DNA of 64,000 nucleotides, from positions 568,501-632,500 of the forward strand of contig SMSO01000004.1 of NCBI GenBank assembly GCA_004764695.1. Direction: 5' to 3'. Below, in pieces: positions 1 to 11,000 of the stretch. The stretch is from Schizochytrium sp. TIO01. Its lineage: Eukaryota > Sar > Bigyra > Thraustochytrida > Thraustochytriidae. Made by a program: the position numbers and the translations under genes. Each line of letters starts with the position of its first letter. Within the stretch, counting starts at the first letter, position 1. Below the pieces are notes generated by a model. That model was not told the origin of the DNA. It was given only the letters and a program-made list of their open reading frames with translations, and did not search any database.

Positions 1-1799
1 CAGTGGAAAGGCTCATCACCAAACACTGTGAAGATGACATCAAGACCATGTGCCAGAGAATCTCCCCCAAAGGAGATGACAAGTCACTCCATAAAAAACT
101 GGCCAAAACCCTATCTTTCTATATTCGTAAGACTCTCGAACGCTTTACGAACTCTGCAGACCCTATTGATGTAGGATTTGATCCACAACAGTGGTTTACA
201 ACCTATTATCCAGCCAAAAGGTTTCATCAGCAACCTCCTGCAGGATATGAAGACATTGGCAAATGTGGGGATTTCTACGTCCACAATGCTCGGAAGATAT
301 ACGAACTTCTTCGACCTGATCCAGACACCAAAACTTCAAAGGCTGGATACACGACTTACGACGTAATGATGAAAGAATGCCAGCTTCAAGGTTGTAAAAT
401 TCCAGGATCTGCCTTGCTGGTTGATGAGTCGCAGGACTGCAGCGAGTGTCAAATCGCCTGGATAGAATCCAACCGGGAAGGAAAGGTTATTTACCTTGTT
501 GGAGATGCTGTGCAAACAATCTATGGGTTTCGTGGGGCAAAGTCAAAATTCCTGCTTGGTGTTAGAAATTGCATAGACAAGAACTTGACAACTAGCTTTC
601 GTTTTGGCAAGCACATTGCTAGTGTTGCCAACTCAATTCTTTTTGTGAAGCAAAAGGTATCACCAAACGATTGGAGGCATTACCGTTTAACCGGCGGGGC
701 AAATAGCGAAGGCGAGGTTTTTTTTAGTTCTCCAAATGTTTCAGAGAATGAGATCTTTCCTTTAACCGTCCTTGCATTTTCCAACCACGCCCTCCTTGAA
801 TGGGCTCTTCGGTATTTTGCTAGGCAAGCAGAAGATGATCGTAAAAGTTTATCTAAACCTCTCTTGCGTTTTGCAGTCAATGGTGATGGTGAAAACTCTG
901 GGCGTAAGAGGTGGCTATCAGTTTTAAAAAATATTCAAGCATGTATTAAATTATACACTGGAGCAGCAAACTCTTTGCCTGACTTCCCAGAGTTTGAGGG
1001 AGAAGAGGTGTCTTGGGATGAATTTAAAGAAGCTGTGACCACTCGTGAAATGGGCAAATATTATCTTCACGTCAAGATTGTAGACGCATACAAAGAGGAC
1101 ACCGCAACGGTTATGCAGGCGTTTAAAGAAGATGTCATTGACGCAAACCACCCAAAGGAGCATGCTGATATCATACTCTCAACGATCCATGCTGCCAAAG
1201 GCGCAGAGTGGGAAAATGTCCTGATCTGCGAAGACATGTCTCCTCTTCATGGCATTAAAGTTGAGGAAGACAGGAACATTCAAAAACATGGTTTTCAGCG
1301 AGCTGACAGTTTCCAGGGGTTGAAAAAGAGAGCTTCTTTTACAATGAACGAGTGGAAAAACGAAATTAACCTTTGGTATGTTGCAGTCACCAGAGCCAAG
1401 CGTCGTCTTTTTCTCCCTAAGAAGCTTGAAGCCCTCTTCCAATGCTATGGCGAAGTCAAGGCCATGGCGGAGTCAAATGCTAATGAGCTGGGGCTGATCA
1501 ACGATGAGGATGCTAGCTTACCATTTTCAGGAAAACAAATGCTTTCGCTTGACGATGTTCGTTTAATTGCCGAGCATATCGTATCCCCTTGGATCGTGGA
1601 AATGACAACCGGTGGTCACTTGGACTCCCCTGTCTACGATATGTATCGTAAATCGATGGAAAAAAAGTTTGGAGATATCAAACGTGAGGTAGAAACTCAA
1701 GAAGTAGACAGTGATGAAGATGCAGCAGCTACAGCAAGCCATCAACCGCACGAACCTGTATATACCAGAGGAGAGCCTCCCAAAAAAAGGCAAAAATAA
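1..1799 (+). CDS. FBH1-like superfamily 1 (UvrD-type) DNA helicase, 5' end missing
   Basis: The reading frame is open to the left edge, so this is the C-terminal 599 or so codons of a longer protein; the ATP-binding Walker A motif is not in the window. Counting from the codon at position 3, the visible helicase motifs are LLVDESQD (motif II, about residues 138-145), YLVGDAVQTIYGFRGA (motif III, about 166-181), TSFRFG (motif IV, about 200), STIHAAKGAEWENV (motif V, about 392-405) and WYVAVTRAKRRLF (motif VI, about 458-470). The DESQDC, FRGA and SFRFG signatures are closer to FBH1, the eukaryotic anti-recombination helicase, than to bacterial UvrD/Rep. The last 70 residues are acidic and end in PPKKRQK, a likely nuclear localisation signal. 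No F-box can be judged because the N-terminus is absent. An ATP-dependent 3'-5' DNA helicase role is inferred from the family. A second, unrelated helicase gene follows on the same strand after 1.35 kb, so both may belong to one element. Confidence 0.85.
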   Translation, partial: VERLITKHCEDDIKTMCQRISPKGDDKSLHKKLAKTLSFYIRKTLERFTNSADPIDVGFDPQQWFTTYYPAKRFHQQPPAGYEDIGKCGDFYVHNARKIYELLRPDPDTKTSKAGYTTYDVMMKECQLQGCKIPGSALLVDESQDCSECQIAWIESNREGKVIYLVGDAVQTIYGFRGAKSKFLLGVRNCIDKNLTTSFRFGKHIASVANSILFVKQKVSPNDWRHYRLTGGANSEGEVFFSSPNVSENEIFPLTVLAFSNHALLEWALRYFARQAEDDRKSLSKPLLRFAVNGDGENSGRKRWLSVLKNIQACIKLYTGAANSLPDFPEFEGEEVSWDEFKEAVTTREMGKYYLHVKIVDAYKEDTATVMQAFKEDVIDANHPKEHADIILSTIHAAKGAEWENVLICEDMSPLHGIKVEEDRNIQKHGFQRADSFQGLKKRASFTMNEWKNEINLWYVAVTRAKRRLFLPKKLEALFQCYGEVKAMAESNANELGLINDEDASLPFSGKQMLSLDDVRLIAEHIVSPWIVEMTTGGHLDSPVYDMYRKSMEKKFGDIKREVETQEVDSDEDAAATASHQPHEPVYTRGEPPKKRQK

Positions 1800-3153
1800 G
1801 ATCATTCTTTGTAGCTTGATGAGTTGTACTCCAGTAACTCGTTATAACAAGGAAGGTGAGTAATCCATTTTAATTAATTTTTTCTAAGTCGATTTTTTTT
1901 ATTTTTTTTAAAGAGAGGTGAAGACAAGTAAATTATTGCAGAGATACTATAGCTCAATAACCCTTTTTTTAATCAATAATTTATTATTGATTTTTTAAAA
2001 ACTATTTTTTAAAATGTGTTTACCAGTCTGGGTTTGCGCTTGTTTTTCTAGGTTGGTTTATTGGATTATCTAGCTAGATAATGTCATTTGCTCATGAGAG
2101 TGGTAGGTAATTATATTGACTCAGTTTCAATACCCAAGTCCAAAGATTGATAGGAGGGTGAAGAATGGAAATCGAAGAGTAAGTAAAAACATTGTATTTG
2201 ACGTGAATTTACAACCCAGTATAAGTACTAGTACCTACCTAACTATATATACAGAAATATCTACCATTAATGAATGTTGTTGAGACTGAGTGGGGGAAGT
2301 GTGCGCTCCCAAAATTAAATGACTTAAGGCCTAAATTTAAAAGTAGGTACGTCGTTCAATCAAAATAAGGAAGTAGGTATGTCGCCAAAAGTCAGAGCCC
2401 GCTCCTTCTAATCTATTTACTTGAAAGAGAGCTCCATTAGAAACGTAAAGGTAGGCGGTAACTACTACCTATGATGTCGCAAAGAAAATAAGTTCAAGAT
2501 TCTCACCACAACCATCAATCTGACTGGCTTGATTGCACTACTAGTGCATATGCATACTATTCTAAAAATTCTTCATGCATTTCTGGATGTTCTTCACCCC
2601 TGACTGTGTTCTTCTGCTACAACTCAATCTTGCAAAAATGCCCATGATCACGACTGTAATATAGAAGTCGAATAACAATTGAAGTGTTTCTCTAATCATT
2701 GATAGGTGTTTATATCTATATACTCAGTCGCAACCTGAGTGGAGATAGTCTCACTGTCTCTACATGTCAGATAGAGGCACCTCTTTGAAAACAATCATGA
2801 GCTACTCAGTATTTTAAGTGATTGTTTGGAACTTTGAAAAATATTCTCTTTTTTTTCTTTTTTTTAAGTTTATCACTGTGCTCTCGATAGCCAGTACAAC
2901 TTCTTGCAATACTTATCAAGCTAGTAAAAACACAAGCTACATCGTCCACTCATTCAAGTTTGCCAGTGCTCTCACTATCGGGCGCTTACCTACCTATGCC
3001 ATGTTTGCTCTCGTTTTGTTTCTAGGAACTTTGTTGGCAGTCCTTATGGCTTTTATTTTTATTTTTTGCTGTTGTTAGTTATTTTAGTTATTTAATGTTT
3101 TATTTTAAAAACGTCTTTTTAATTCTAAAGGGGATAAAAATAAAATTAAAATA
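1800..3153. other. AT-rich spacer between the two helicase genes
   Basis: I see no convincing gene here. The sequence is rich in A/T runs. It holds an AGTACTAGTACCT element (2224-2236) next to TACCTACC, of the same kind as found upstream of KIN17, and a TATATATA stretch at about 2243. It could contain the terminator of the first helicase gene and the promoter of the second. Confidence 0.6.
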
Positions 3154-6100
3154 ATGCGTAGGGCCAAGCCGTGTTTATTATGCTATGTACCTTGCAAAGT
3201 TTGCCATGTAAACGTCTTTAGGCAAAGCAAACCCAAAACAAAATCGAAAGCTAAGTCTACAGGCTTCGGCTTAGAAGTGGCTCAGAGCAGAGAAGCACTT
3301 GAAGCGACCATGCAACAAGCTAAGAATGCGCTTTCCCAAGGAAGGATAGATGCTGCTGCACTAGGCTTTTGCGGTGAGGGCGGCCTCCAGTTCATTATTC
3401 TTGCTATCAATTCTGAAAAGCACATTATACATTCTCTTAATATGAGCGGAACTAATATCGATGACAATCTAGTTCTTTACCACTTAGCTCCTGCGCTCCG
3501 TGCGTCCCGCAACAAAATCAAGGAGTTAGATCTGAGCAATAACTCAAAGGTTGGCTGTAGAGGTGCACAAGCAATTCTTTCAATTCCTGGCATCACTAAG
3601 CTGTGCTTAGATGAACTTGATCTAAGAGAAGCAAAATCCGACTTCTTTGGCTCTATGCTGGATCAAAGTGACGTTGAAGATCTTTCGATTCGGAATTGCC
3701 ATCTTCCTTCCGAAACTGTTGCCACGTTAGCTTCTGTAATGGAAACTAGGAACAGAATCTCCAAAGTGAATTGCGAGGGGAACCAGGCATTTACCATGGA
3801 GAACATAAATCAACTGCTCCAGGCTGTCTGCAGTAGAAAAAATCAACTTCATATATCAATTGGACTTCAAGATATCCCCGAAGAGCAGCGAAATTCTCTA
3901 ATAAGAAAAATTAACAGTCGTACAATTCTCCACGACTGTGTAAATCTAGCGAGTGATGAAACCAAGAAAAGAGTTACAAGCAGCCATGATGAATCTGCAA
4001 GTAGCAGTGACGAATCTACAAGCGACGATGAGACCGGGAGCGAAGGCGATGAGTCCTGCGATTTTATGTCAGCAGACTCTGAATCTGATTCTGAGTCAGA
4101 CGATGACAATGATCAAGGCGAGGACGATATTGACGATTCTGAAGAGACTATAACCAAGGCTTTTTCCAGTTTGAAGAACAACTACTTTGGAGATGTCCGA
4201 TTTGATTCACGAGAGAAGCGAGCTGCAGTTACTCTAAATCAACTAGATTGGAAACGCTGGATCCCAGTTATCAATGAGATGGCGAAGCTTTTGAGGCCTG
4301 AAAAGACCTTTGAGTCGCTTGTGCATCTTCGAATAGGTTGTGCGCTTATGGCAAATGACTCGGAAGCTGAAAGTCTCATTGATATCCACTCAGACGTTTT
4401 CAAAAAGTTTTGGAGACGAGGCCGAGCAGTAATCTCATGTATTATGCAAGGTGGGAAGACCAAACGTGCAATATTTTACAGAGGCTTCATTCACGGCGGT
4501 GTGTGTAACAAGCATGTTGTTGTCCTTGCAAACTCGCAGCGCACAGCCTATCATGACATGCGTAGTGCTGTTAGTGACATGAATAAGCTCTACAAGAGGG
4601 AGGTATTGAAAAAAATGGCTTCAAGCAACAAACACAAACATGGTATGGGTAGAAAGATAAAATCCGATCGGAATAGTTACATTCCAGAAAGTGTATTCCT
4701 CTACACTCGACTCAACCAAGTAGAAAATGTGTTATCGATCCAAAACAAGAGCCGCTCGGAAGTTCACTTTAACATTCGCTTAGCTAACGTTGCCGGCATT
4801 CGGAGCCTAAACGACCCCTTTCGGGGTAAACTTGGCCAAGTGTTCAATTCAGAAACTACCCATCTTATACTTGATGAATCGCACGAAGCCATGACAAAAA
4901 CTCAATTTGCTAGAGGCATCTGCATGGAACTTCAACATTGGGCGGATGTGTCTTTCGTAACAGCAACTCCAAGCTCGAATTTTATCCTTGACAGCAAGCT
5001 TGGAGATGAATTCACTCCTGTGGATATCCGTCCGCGCCCCGGATACTATCTCTATGGGCCTAATATGAAGGATCCCTCGAAGGACTCTTTGGATGATGAT
5101 CAACAACGTATTCTTGTAGTTAATCATATAGATGTGGACAAGTTCTTCAATGGAAACATTTTAAATAAAAAACCATCCAAGCACAACTTCCCCTACAGTA
5201 GTTTCCCACTTACCCAGCGCGAACAGAAAAAAAGGGAAAAAGAACGCAAAAAAGACCAGGCTTTGGAGGGTGAAAATGCGAGGTCAGAAAAATCAGACTG
5301 CATTATCCCAGAAAATCAGATTGAAGCGCTCAAGACCTCGTTTGGCAAGAATTTAGACCGCTCTAAGTTTCTGATTGTACTGAATGATTTTTCATCTACA
5401 AGCTTTCAAAAGAATCGAAGCATTAACATTGGGCACGGGAAGATTGCACTTTGGCTAGCACAGCATGCCATCAATACCCTTAATAAATTACAGCCAAAGG
5501 CAAAGGCAAAGTCGAAGGCAGAGTCCAAGTGGAAGCGTGCGTCTATTGTTACGTATTCTGTGTACAACCACTGTCGTGTCGACAATCGTTTTGGTAAGCC
5601 ACATATCTATATGAATTCGGCACTTTGCCGTCATTTAGCAACCATTCGTGTTGGAGAGTTCGCCTCGAAATTTGTGACATTGGATGCCGCTGAAGCAAAC
5701 TCAAAATGTCTTATCACACAGCGGCAACAGGAGGATTTTATGTCGTACTTAAAAGCTTTGAAACATGCAGCCGATGTGATATTGAAGAATGCGGACCGAA
5801 AAGGCAGGAATGTAAAAGGCCTCCCTATTCAATGTCGGAGAGATAAACGTTCCAAAACGAGAACTTACGAATTTGAAGTAGCAAAATTCATGGACATTAA
5901 GTTTGTGCTGAGTTTCATTCAACATCTGCATGAGACACGGATGCCAAAAGAGGACGACCGTCCAAACTTGGATTACAGATCATATCCACTGCGAATTGCA
6001 ATCGTTGGCAAGCAGCTCCTCAAACAAGCAATCAATGTGGAATCGAAAGATCGTATAATTCAGCTTACTGATCTTGTTTACCTGCAAAATCCTAACTCTA

Positions 6101-6846
6101 GGATTGACCAAACAAGGATGCTGCAGGCGCTTGGTCGTGTCAACCACGGTTTTAACAGAAAACAGTTCTACACTAGCGCATTCGCGGAACAGAAGTTGGC
6201 AAAGATGGACGAGTTAAAGCAGCTTGAACATATGAGACCCAAAGTCTGGTTACCATCAAGTCTGAAGAGATTTCTTTTCGAAACACCCCAGCTACAACGC
6301 ACTGCCGCAACCCTCAAATCGGGTTCAATTCCGTACTTTCTTGATTGTTTTCATACATTGGAATTGAAGGGGTCTGTTCAAGCAAACGCAGATGGAATGC
6401 GTGAACTCGAGAAGCAAGCCCTTGATGAGACACTAAAGAACCTGCCTCGAAGCAAAACGCAAATCAGGTTCCCCAAAGTCAAGTCATGGGTAAACGGCAT
6501 TTATCAAAGTTTAGCTTCAGCAAAGAATAAATCCTTGTCAGAAGGCGACCGTGTCAGCATAGCTAAGCGTCTAGTAGCTCTGATTAACAACTATGACTAC
6601 CGTCCAGATTTTGACAGTATTCTTGACATTTGCGACAACGAAGATCATGCAACACCTACCGATCGTATGCTCCTCAAATTTTTAAAAGATGACAACATGA
6701 AGGATGAACTCTGGAAAACATTATTTCTAAATCAACGAGGACGCTCATCAAATGCAGGCACGAAGAGAGGGAGAGCAACGCAAGCTGTCAATAGAAACAG
6801 AGATAAGGATAAAGGGGGGCAGAATAAAAAGCTGCGCAAGCGGTAA
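3154..6846 (+). CDS. LRR-like / acidic hinge / divergent SF2 helicase protein, 1230 aa
   Basis: This is a single uninterrupted frame from ATG to TAA. Residues about 95-215 contain leucine-rich-like repeats (IKELDLSNNSKVGCRGAQAI, then VEDLSIRNCHLPSETV). Residues about 275-335 are a Ser/Asp/Glu-rich acidic hinge. The helicase core follows: MQGGKT (Walker A-like, residues 431-436), LILDESHEAM (DExH box, from 571), VTATPSSNF (motif III, 602-610) and QALGRVNHG (motif VI, 991-999). About 380 residues lie between motifs III and VI, longer than usual, with a lysine-rich insert (KKREKERKKD) and a KAKAKSKAESK tract. The tail ends in KKLRKR, a probable nuclear signal. QGGKT, TATPSSN and the IAIVGKQLLKQAINVE segment before motif VI remind me of Z1-type SF2 helicases, but this is weak. 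An ATP-driven nucleic-acid translocase in the nucleus is the safest reading; the substrate and partners are unknown. Its neighbour upstream is an SF1 helicase on the same strand. Confidence 0.75.
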   Translation: MRRAKPCLLCYVPCKVCHVNVFRQSKPKTKSKAKSTGFGLEVAQSREALEATMQQAKNALSQGRIDAAALGFCGEGGLQFIILAINSEKHIIHSLNMSGTNIDDNLVLYHLAPALRASRNKIKELDLSNNSKVGCRGAQAILSIPGITKLCLDELDLREAKSDFFGSMLDQSDVEDLSIRNCHLPSETVATLASVMETRNRISKVNCEGNQAFTMENINQLLQAVCSRKNQLHISIGLQDIPEEQRNSLIRKINSRTILHDCVNLASDETKKRVTSSHDESASSSDESTSDDETGSEGDESCDFMSADSESDSESDDDNDQGEDDIDDSEETITKAFSSLKNNYFGDVRFDSREKRAAVTLNQLDWKRWIPVINEMAKLLRPEKTFESLVHLRIGCALMANDSEAESLIDIHSDVFKKFWRRGRAVISCIMQGGKTKRAIFYRGFIHGGVCNKHVVVLANSQRTAYHDMRSAVSDMNKLYKREVLKKMASSNKHKHGMGRKIKSDRNSYIPESVFLYTRLNQVENVLSIQNKSRSEVHFNIRLANVAGIRSLNDPFRGKLGQVFNSETTHLILDESHEAMTKTQFARGICMELQHWADVSFVTATPSSNFILDSKLGDEFTPVDIRPRPGYYLYGPNMKDPSKDSLDDDQQRILVVNHIDVDKFFNGNILNKKPSKHNFPYSSFPLTQREQKKREKERKKDQALEGENARSEKSDCIIPENQIEALKTSFGKNLDRSKFLIVLNDFSSTSFQKNRSINIGHGKIALWLAQHAINTLNKLQPKAKAKSKAESKWKRASIVTYSVYNHCRVDNRFGKPHIYMNSALCRHLATIRVGEFASKFVTLDAAEANSKCLITQRQQEDFMSYLKALKHAADVILKNADRKGRNVKGLPIQCRRDKRSKTRTYEFEVAKFMDIKFVLSFIQHLHETRMPKEDDRPNLDYRSYPLRIAIVGKQLLKQAINVESKDRIIQLTDLVYLQNPNSRIDQTRMLQALGRVNHGFNRKQFYTSAFAEQKLAKMDELKQLEHMRPKVWLPSSLKRFLFETPQLQRTAATLKSGSIPYFLDCFHTLELKGSVQANADGMRELEKQALDETLKNLPRSKTQIRFPKVKSWVNGIYQSLASAKNKSLSEGDRVSIAKRLVALINNYDYRPDFDSILDICDNEDHATPTDRMLLKFLKDDNMKDELWKTLFLNQRGRSSNAGTKRGRATQAVNRNRDKDKGGQNKKLRKR

Positions 6847-7990
6847 AAAAGGAAGGACAAAGCACATATCCCCTTTGAATTGACAAGGACCAACTTCTGG
6901 CGCACAACAGCTCCTATCACTAATTTGTGTCTTGTTGATGTGTGCACATTCATAGCCCTAGAATAATGAAAATAAGAAGAATAATTTTCTGTTGAATGAA
7001 GAAGTTTTGTTCTGTTGCTAGGCATTTTAGTACCCTAAGTTACTTTCTGGTTCATGTTCTGCCACCCCACCTGAATGGCCTAAAGTTGACCTTACTTATC
7101 AGCATTATATATGAGCCTTGTAAAATACGTCGAGTTTATGCTGGACAAAGGGCTAATACCACAGATACAATTACTTTGATTGAGAGTTAGTGATTTCCTG
7201 AAGCGAATCAGCTCTTCCTTCCACACGCTATTCAAGGTTTATGAAATGTTTAAACACTTTTATAATTCCAGGCTTTAAAGACTCGATGCAATACATTAAA
7301 ATTTTGGTGGATCGTTTTGAAGTCTACATGTTTTTGCCTGAGGCGATTTGCTTTGATGAAACAAAACACGTTTTTTTAAAATGCAGGTTTAATTTTTATA
7401 CTTTATATTTGCTCTAAACCTTCTTTTTGTCTGTACATAAAAGAAACTGAAGATAGTTCTTTGCGAGAATTTAAACTGACGTGATCTTTTGGTTGTTCTT
7501 TACTTGTGAGGGACACCCCCATACAACCCAATCAAATCGGATGCTACTTTCTTTGATAGTGTCATATATTCATTAAAGTTCCCATTAGTTGCACGATGCG
7601 AAGCCTTTCAATTTAACGGAGCTTGTCAACTCTGCTGAAAATCCTCAAAATGATTGTGGATCGTCTACACCTATACGAACATGTAAAGTTGATGGTTTAG
7701 TCGGTTTTACGACCGAACACTACACTGCTGTCATACAATGCGCACCGCATATCTTGACAAAATAAAGGAAATTTTCTTTGTGAATAGTTTCGACTAACAA
7801 GGCACATGTTTTTGCATAATGTGTAATGATTCTTCATACATCGTGATTTACTTGAATATACGCCCAACTTGAAGTAAAAAGAACTAGATTACAATTCTAT
7901 TTCATATTGTTTATTATTTTCTTTTCAAGTTGTAAACAGAATTATTATTGCATACACAGGGCCTATATAGTTTTTATATAGTTTGTATTT
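6847..7990. other. AT-rich spacer after the SF2 helicase gene
   Basis: No gene, repeat array or RNA is recognisable. Short open frames lack family signatures. The first part presumably holds the 3' untranslated region of the helicase gene. Confidence 0.5.
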
Positions 7991-7998
7991 AAAAAAAA
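7991..7998 (-). terminator. Pol III terminator of tRNA-Lys
   Basis: Eight A on the + strand give eight T on the - strand. The run starts four bases after the tRNA discriminator base, as expected for RNA polymerase III termination. Confidence 0.85.
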
Positions 7999-8001
7999 TT
8001 G

Positions 8002-8073
8002 TTCCCAATGAGGGGATCGAACCCTCGACCATTTGATTAAGAGTCAAACGCTCTACCGCTGAGCTAACCGGGA
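8002..8073 (-). tRNA. trnK-CUU: tRNA-Lys (anticodon CTT)
   Basis: The reverse strand folds as a complete intronless 72-base cloverleaf. The acceptor TCCCGGT pairs with ATTGGGA (two G-U pairs at positions 5 and 6). The D stem is GCTC/GAGC with a 7-base loop. The anticodon stem is TTTGA/TCAAA around the loop CTCTTAA, giving anticodon CTT. The T stem is GAGGG/CCCTC with loop TTCGATC. The discriminator is A and no CCA is encoded, as usual for eukaryotes. The internal A box (TAGCTCAGCGG) and B box (GGTTCGATCCC) are intact, and a T8 terminator follows, so it should be functional. Confidence 0.96.
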
Positions 8074-11000
8074 TTCCTTGAAGGAGTTTGATGCACCGAA
8101 GCATCGTCTATTTCCCATAATTGAGACGCTGATGTGCCCTGACACATATATACCTTGTATATTACACATAACATTTTATTTATTTAAAAATTCGGCGATG
8201 ATAGTATGATGCGCTGAGTTCGATGTAGAATAAGTAATGTCTTAAGAGGCATATTTGTAGTTGATATCTTCATCAATTAGAAAGGAGGACCACCAATCAA
8301 GATGGCAAGTCACACGACATAAACGAGCACATTAATGGGAGGAGCTTCAGAGAGTTTCACTCCTCCAGTTAAATTTGCACTAATATCATTTGTCTATATT
8401 ATTTAATGATCTAACAGATACATAGAGTTACCACAATTCTGAAGTAAACCAATCAATCTCTTTATGGATAATAAAATATGGATTTAATTTATGCCTAGAA
8501 AAGATCCTAATTAGGTTCTATCATTTACGCTGTATGGCTAGGGCGTTATTGGTGGCTGCCCGTCTTGAATATCTCAATCAAACCAAAGTGATAGCAAAAC
8601 TTCATCTTGAATCTTGTATTGCTTTTGTTTAAAAGATGAAAAGTATTAAAACGAGGAGTTGAAAGCGAAATTAATAGGAACAAGCTTCTCCTTTCCGGTT
8701 GGGACATTAACAAAACAAACATATCCTTCTCGGTTGTATTGTCATATCCCCTGGTTGATTGAGCAGTATTTCCATTTGCTTTGTTTGCACTGGGGCCTAT
8801 GCCACGTTGTGGCTCGAGATCCTAATCCTTTATTTTCACCTGAGATTGGATAGCCTTCGTTTTCCAGGAGTTTGATCTTTTAAATGGGCTTAGAATTAGT
8901 ATATTTACTATTGACGACTCTTCATTGAGATTCAATGCGTTAGTATGGGCAGTGTTAAGATGCGCTTAGGATTATATTATGGGTATGCCTTTCAGTGATT
9001 AACAAATGTCAACACTTGAAGCAAGCAAGTATTCGAAATAACTCCTCATCCAATTGATTGATTGTAGCTAAATGAACCCAGCCATGATATGAATTCTGGA
9101 TATTCATTAAAGCTTCTCAAGGAGCTCCGTTACGGAATACCTTTTCATTCGCATTCGGAACTGTTCACTTCATCTTCCCGTGTTGGACAAGCTCCAACTT
9201 TTAATAACACTTCAATAGCTGCTCGCTAAAAAGATTATGATATGAACCCCTCAGGGGACTCGAAATAGATGAACCAATGCAATGAATACGAGCGTATTCG
9301 AATGATAGATATATTATATACATGAAGAGAGACACGAGGTTTCTCGAAACAATGTTGCTCATGTCATGATTCCCGGTCGATTGTAATATGTACAGTCTGA
9401 CGCGAAATGATGAAACTAACTAACTAAATAGTATTGAGGTAGTTGAGTTACTCTACTGAATAATTAATTCATTTACGTTTATTACATATAATGTATAGAC
9501 AATGTATAGATTAATCTTACTATTATTGTTTGTTAATTACGCATGTTTTATATTTTTTGAAGAGGATTCATACTATCTCATGCTTTGTGCTTGAATTATC
9601 TTAAAATAACAAAATAATACATAAATTGGTTAATTTAACACAAAATATATAATTTATCAATAATAATTGAATGATTATTTATTAAATATTAAAAATGAAT
9701 TATATTTTGTTTATTTTTCAATAAAATATATTTATTGTGTTGAAATTGAATTAAAGTACTATCATAATCAGGAAATTTTAACATATAGTAAGAAGATACT
9801 AGTTAATATAATAATAGTGTTGTGATTGTTTCTTAAGATCTCAGTTAGTCATGCAAAGGCCTAGTAAAGAAAATTCTTTTCACTAAATAAAAGTGAAGGT
9901 CTGTTTACTTTTAAAATTCCATAAGGTCTGGGTCAGGTGCGAAATTAAAAAATACCCTTTTGTAGAACGAACCTGTTGTGTGTTTGTTTGTTTTCACACT
10001 TCAATCAGTCATCTACATACAATCAAATGTTGCATTTTCAAGAGTATCGATCATTTCTTTTCTTATCCTTCTTCGTTGCATCTCCAGTATTAATTGATTC
10101 CTTTTCCAATCAAACAAATGTCAAGCAAGTTAGTTTTTTCACAAGTTTGAGGCAATTCACGTTTTGTTGGGTGAGAAGCTATTCGAGAAAGAATCATTGC
10201 CATGAGTTTGTATAGAATAAACATAGAAAAAAAAAAAAAAAAGTAGAACGTCTCTGTTCTGCACAAATGTACAGACTAGACAGCGTCTATCATTTATTGC
10301 AGTTAAAATTATCGTGGTGTTAAGTAAGTTAAATGGTGCAGTACAAAGAGAGCTATTAAATTTTGATACCATTTGGTCCTTTTCTCATTGCTGAGATCTC
10401 CAATCGAAGGAACCAGTGGACAAGACATTGCTAGAGTTCTTGGTGTCCCTTTATAAAACCCCAGTAGACATAAGGTTTACAATTGAGCAAGGATGAGTCT
10501 GGCTGCCGGAGCCAAGAACTAGAAGTGAGAATACATAGATATCACTTGTAATACATCCAAGCATGGTGTAACTTGAATCGATGGTTGGAGAAGTTGGATT
10601 AATAACCTAACCCCAACGATTCTCTCTAACTTTCAAGAATGTCTTAATCTCCTAAATTACTACATGAATCCATCTGTCCTGAAATTAATTATCCAGCTAA
10701 CTCTTAAAGTCAACCTTCTTAAGGCCTTCATCAAGCCTCTTGCCTTCGTCTTTACAGTCAGTCAACCTCAGGCTAATCAGAATCACCTCTCAGCACTCAT
10801 ACTAACTCAAGTACATGACTTGCTTAGTTTTCTGGTTTTAAATAAAAGTGAAGCTGCTATATTTAATCACTGTTACAATAAAGGGCCAGCGAACTCGATC
10901 AAGTCAAGCTTTTATAATGTAATAATGATATTATTTCTTGCTTGTATAGTACACTGCTTGGTTCTATTACGCTTTAGAACGAATGTTGAAATCGAACTTA

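Noticed and set aside
2818-3078. 86-codon hydrophobic frame between the helicase genes
   Set aside because: Starts with GTG, rich in T-run-derived Phe and Leu, no recognisable signal or family.
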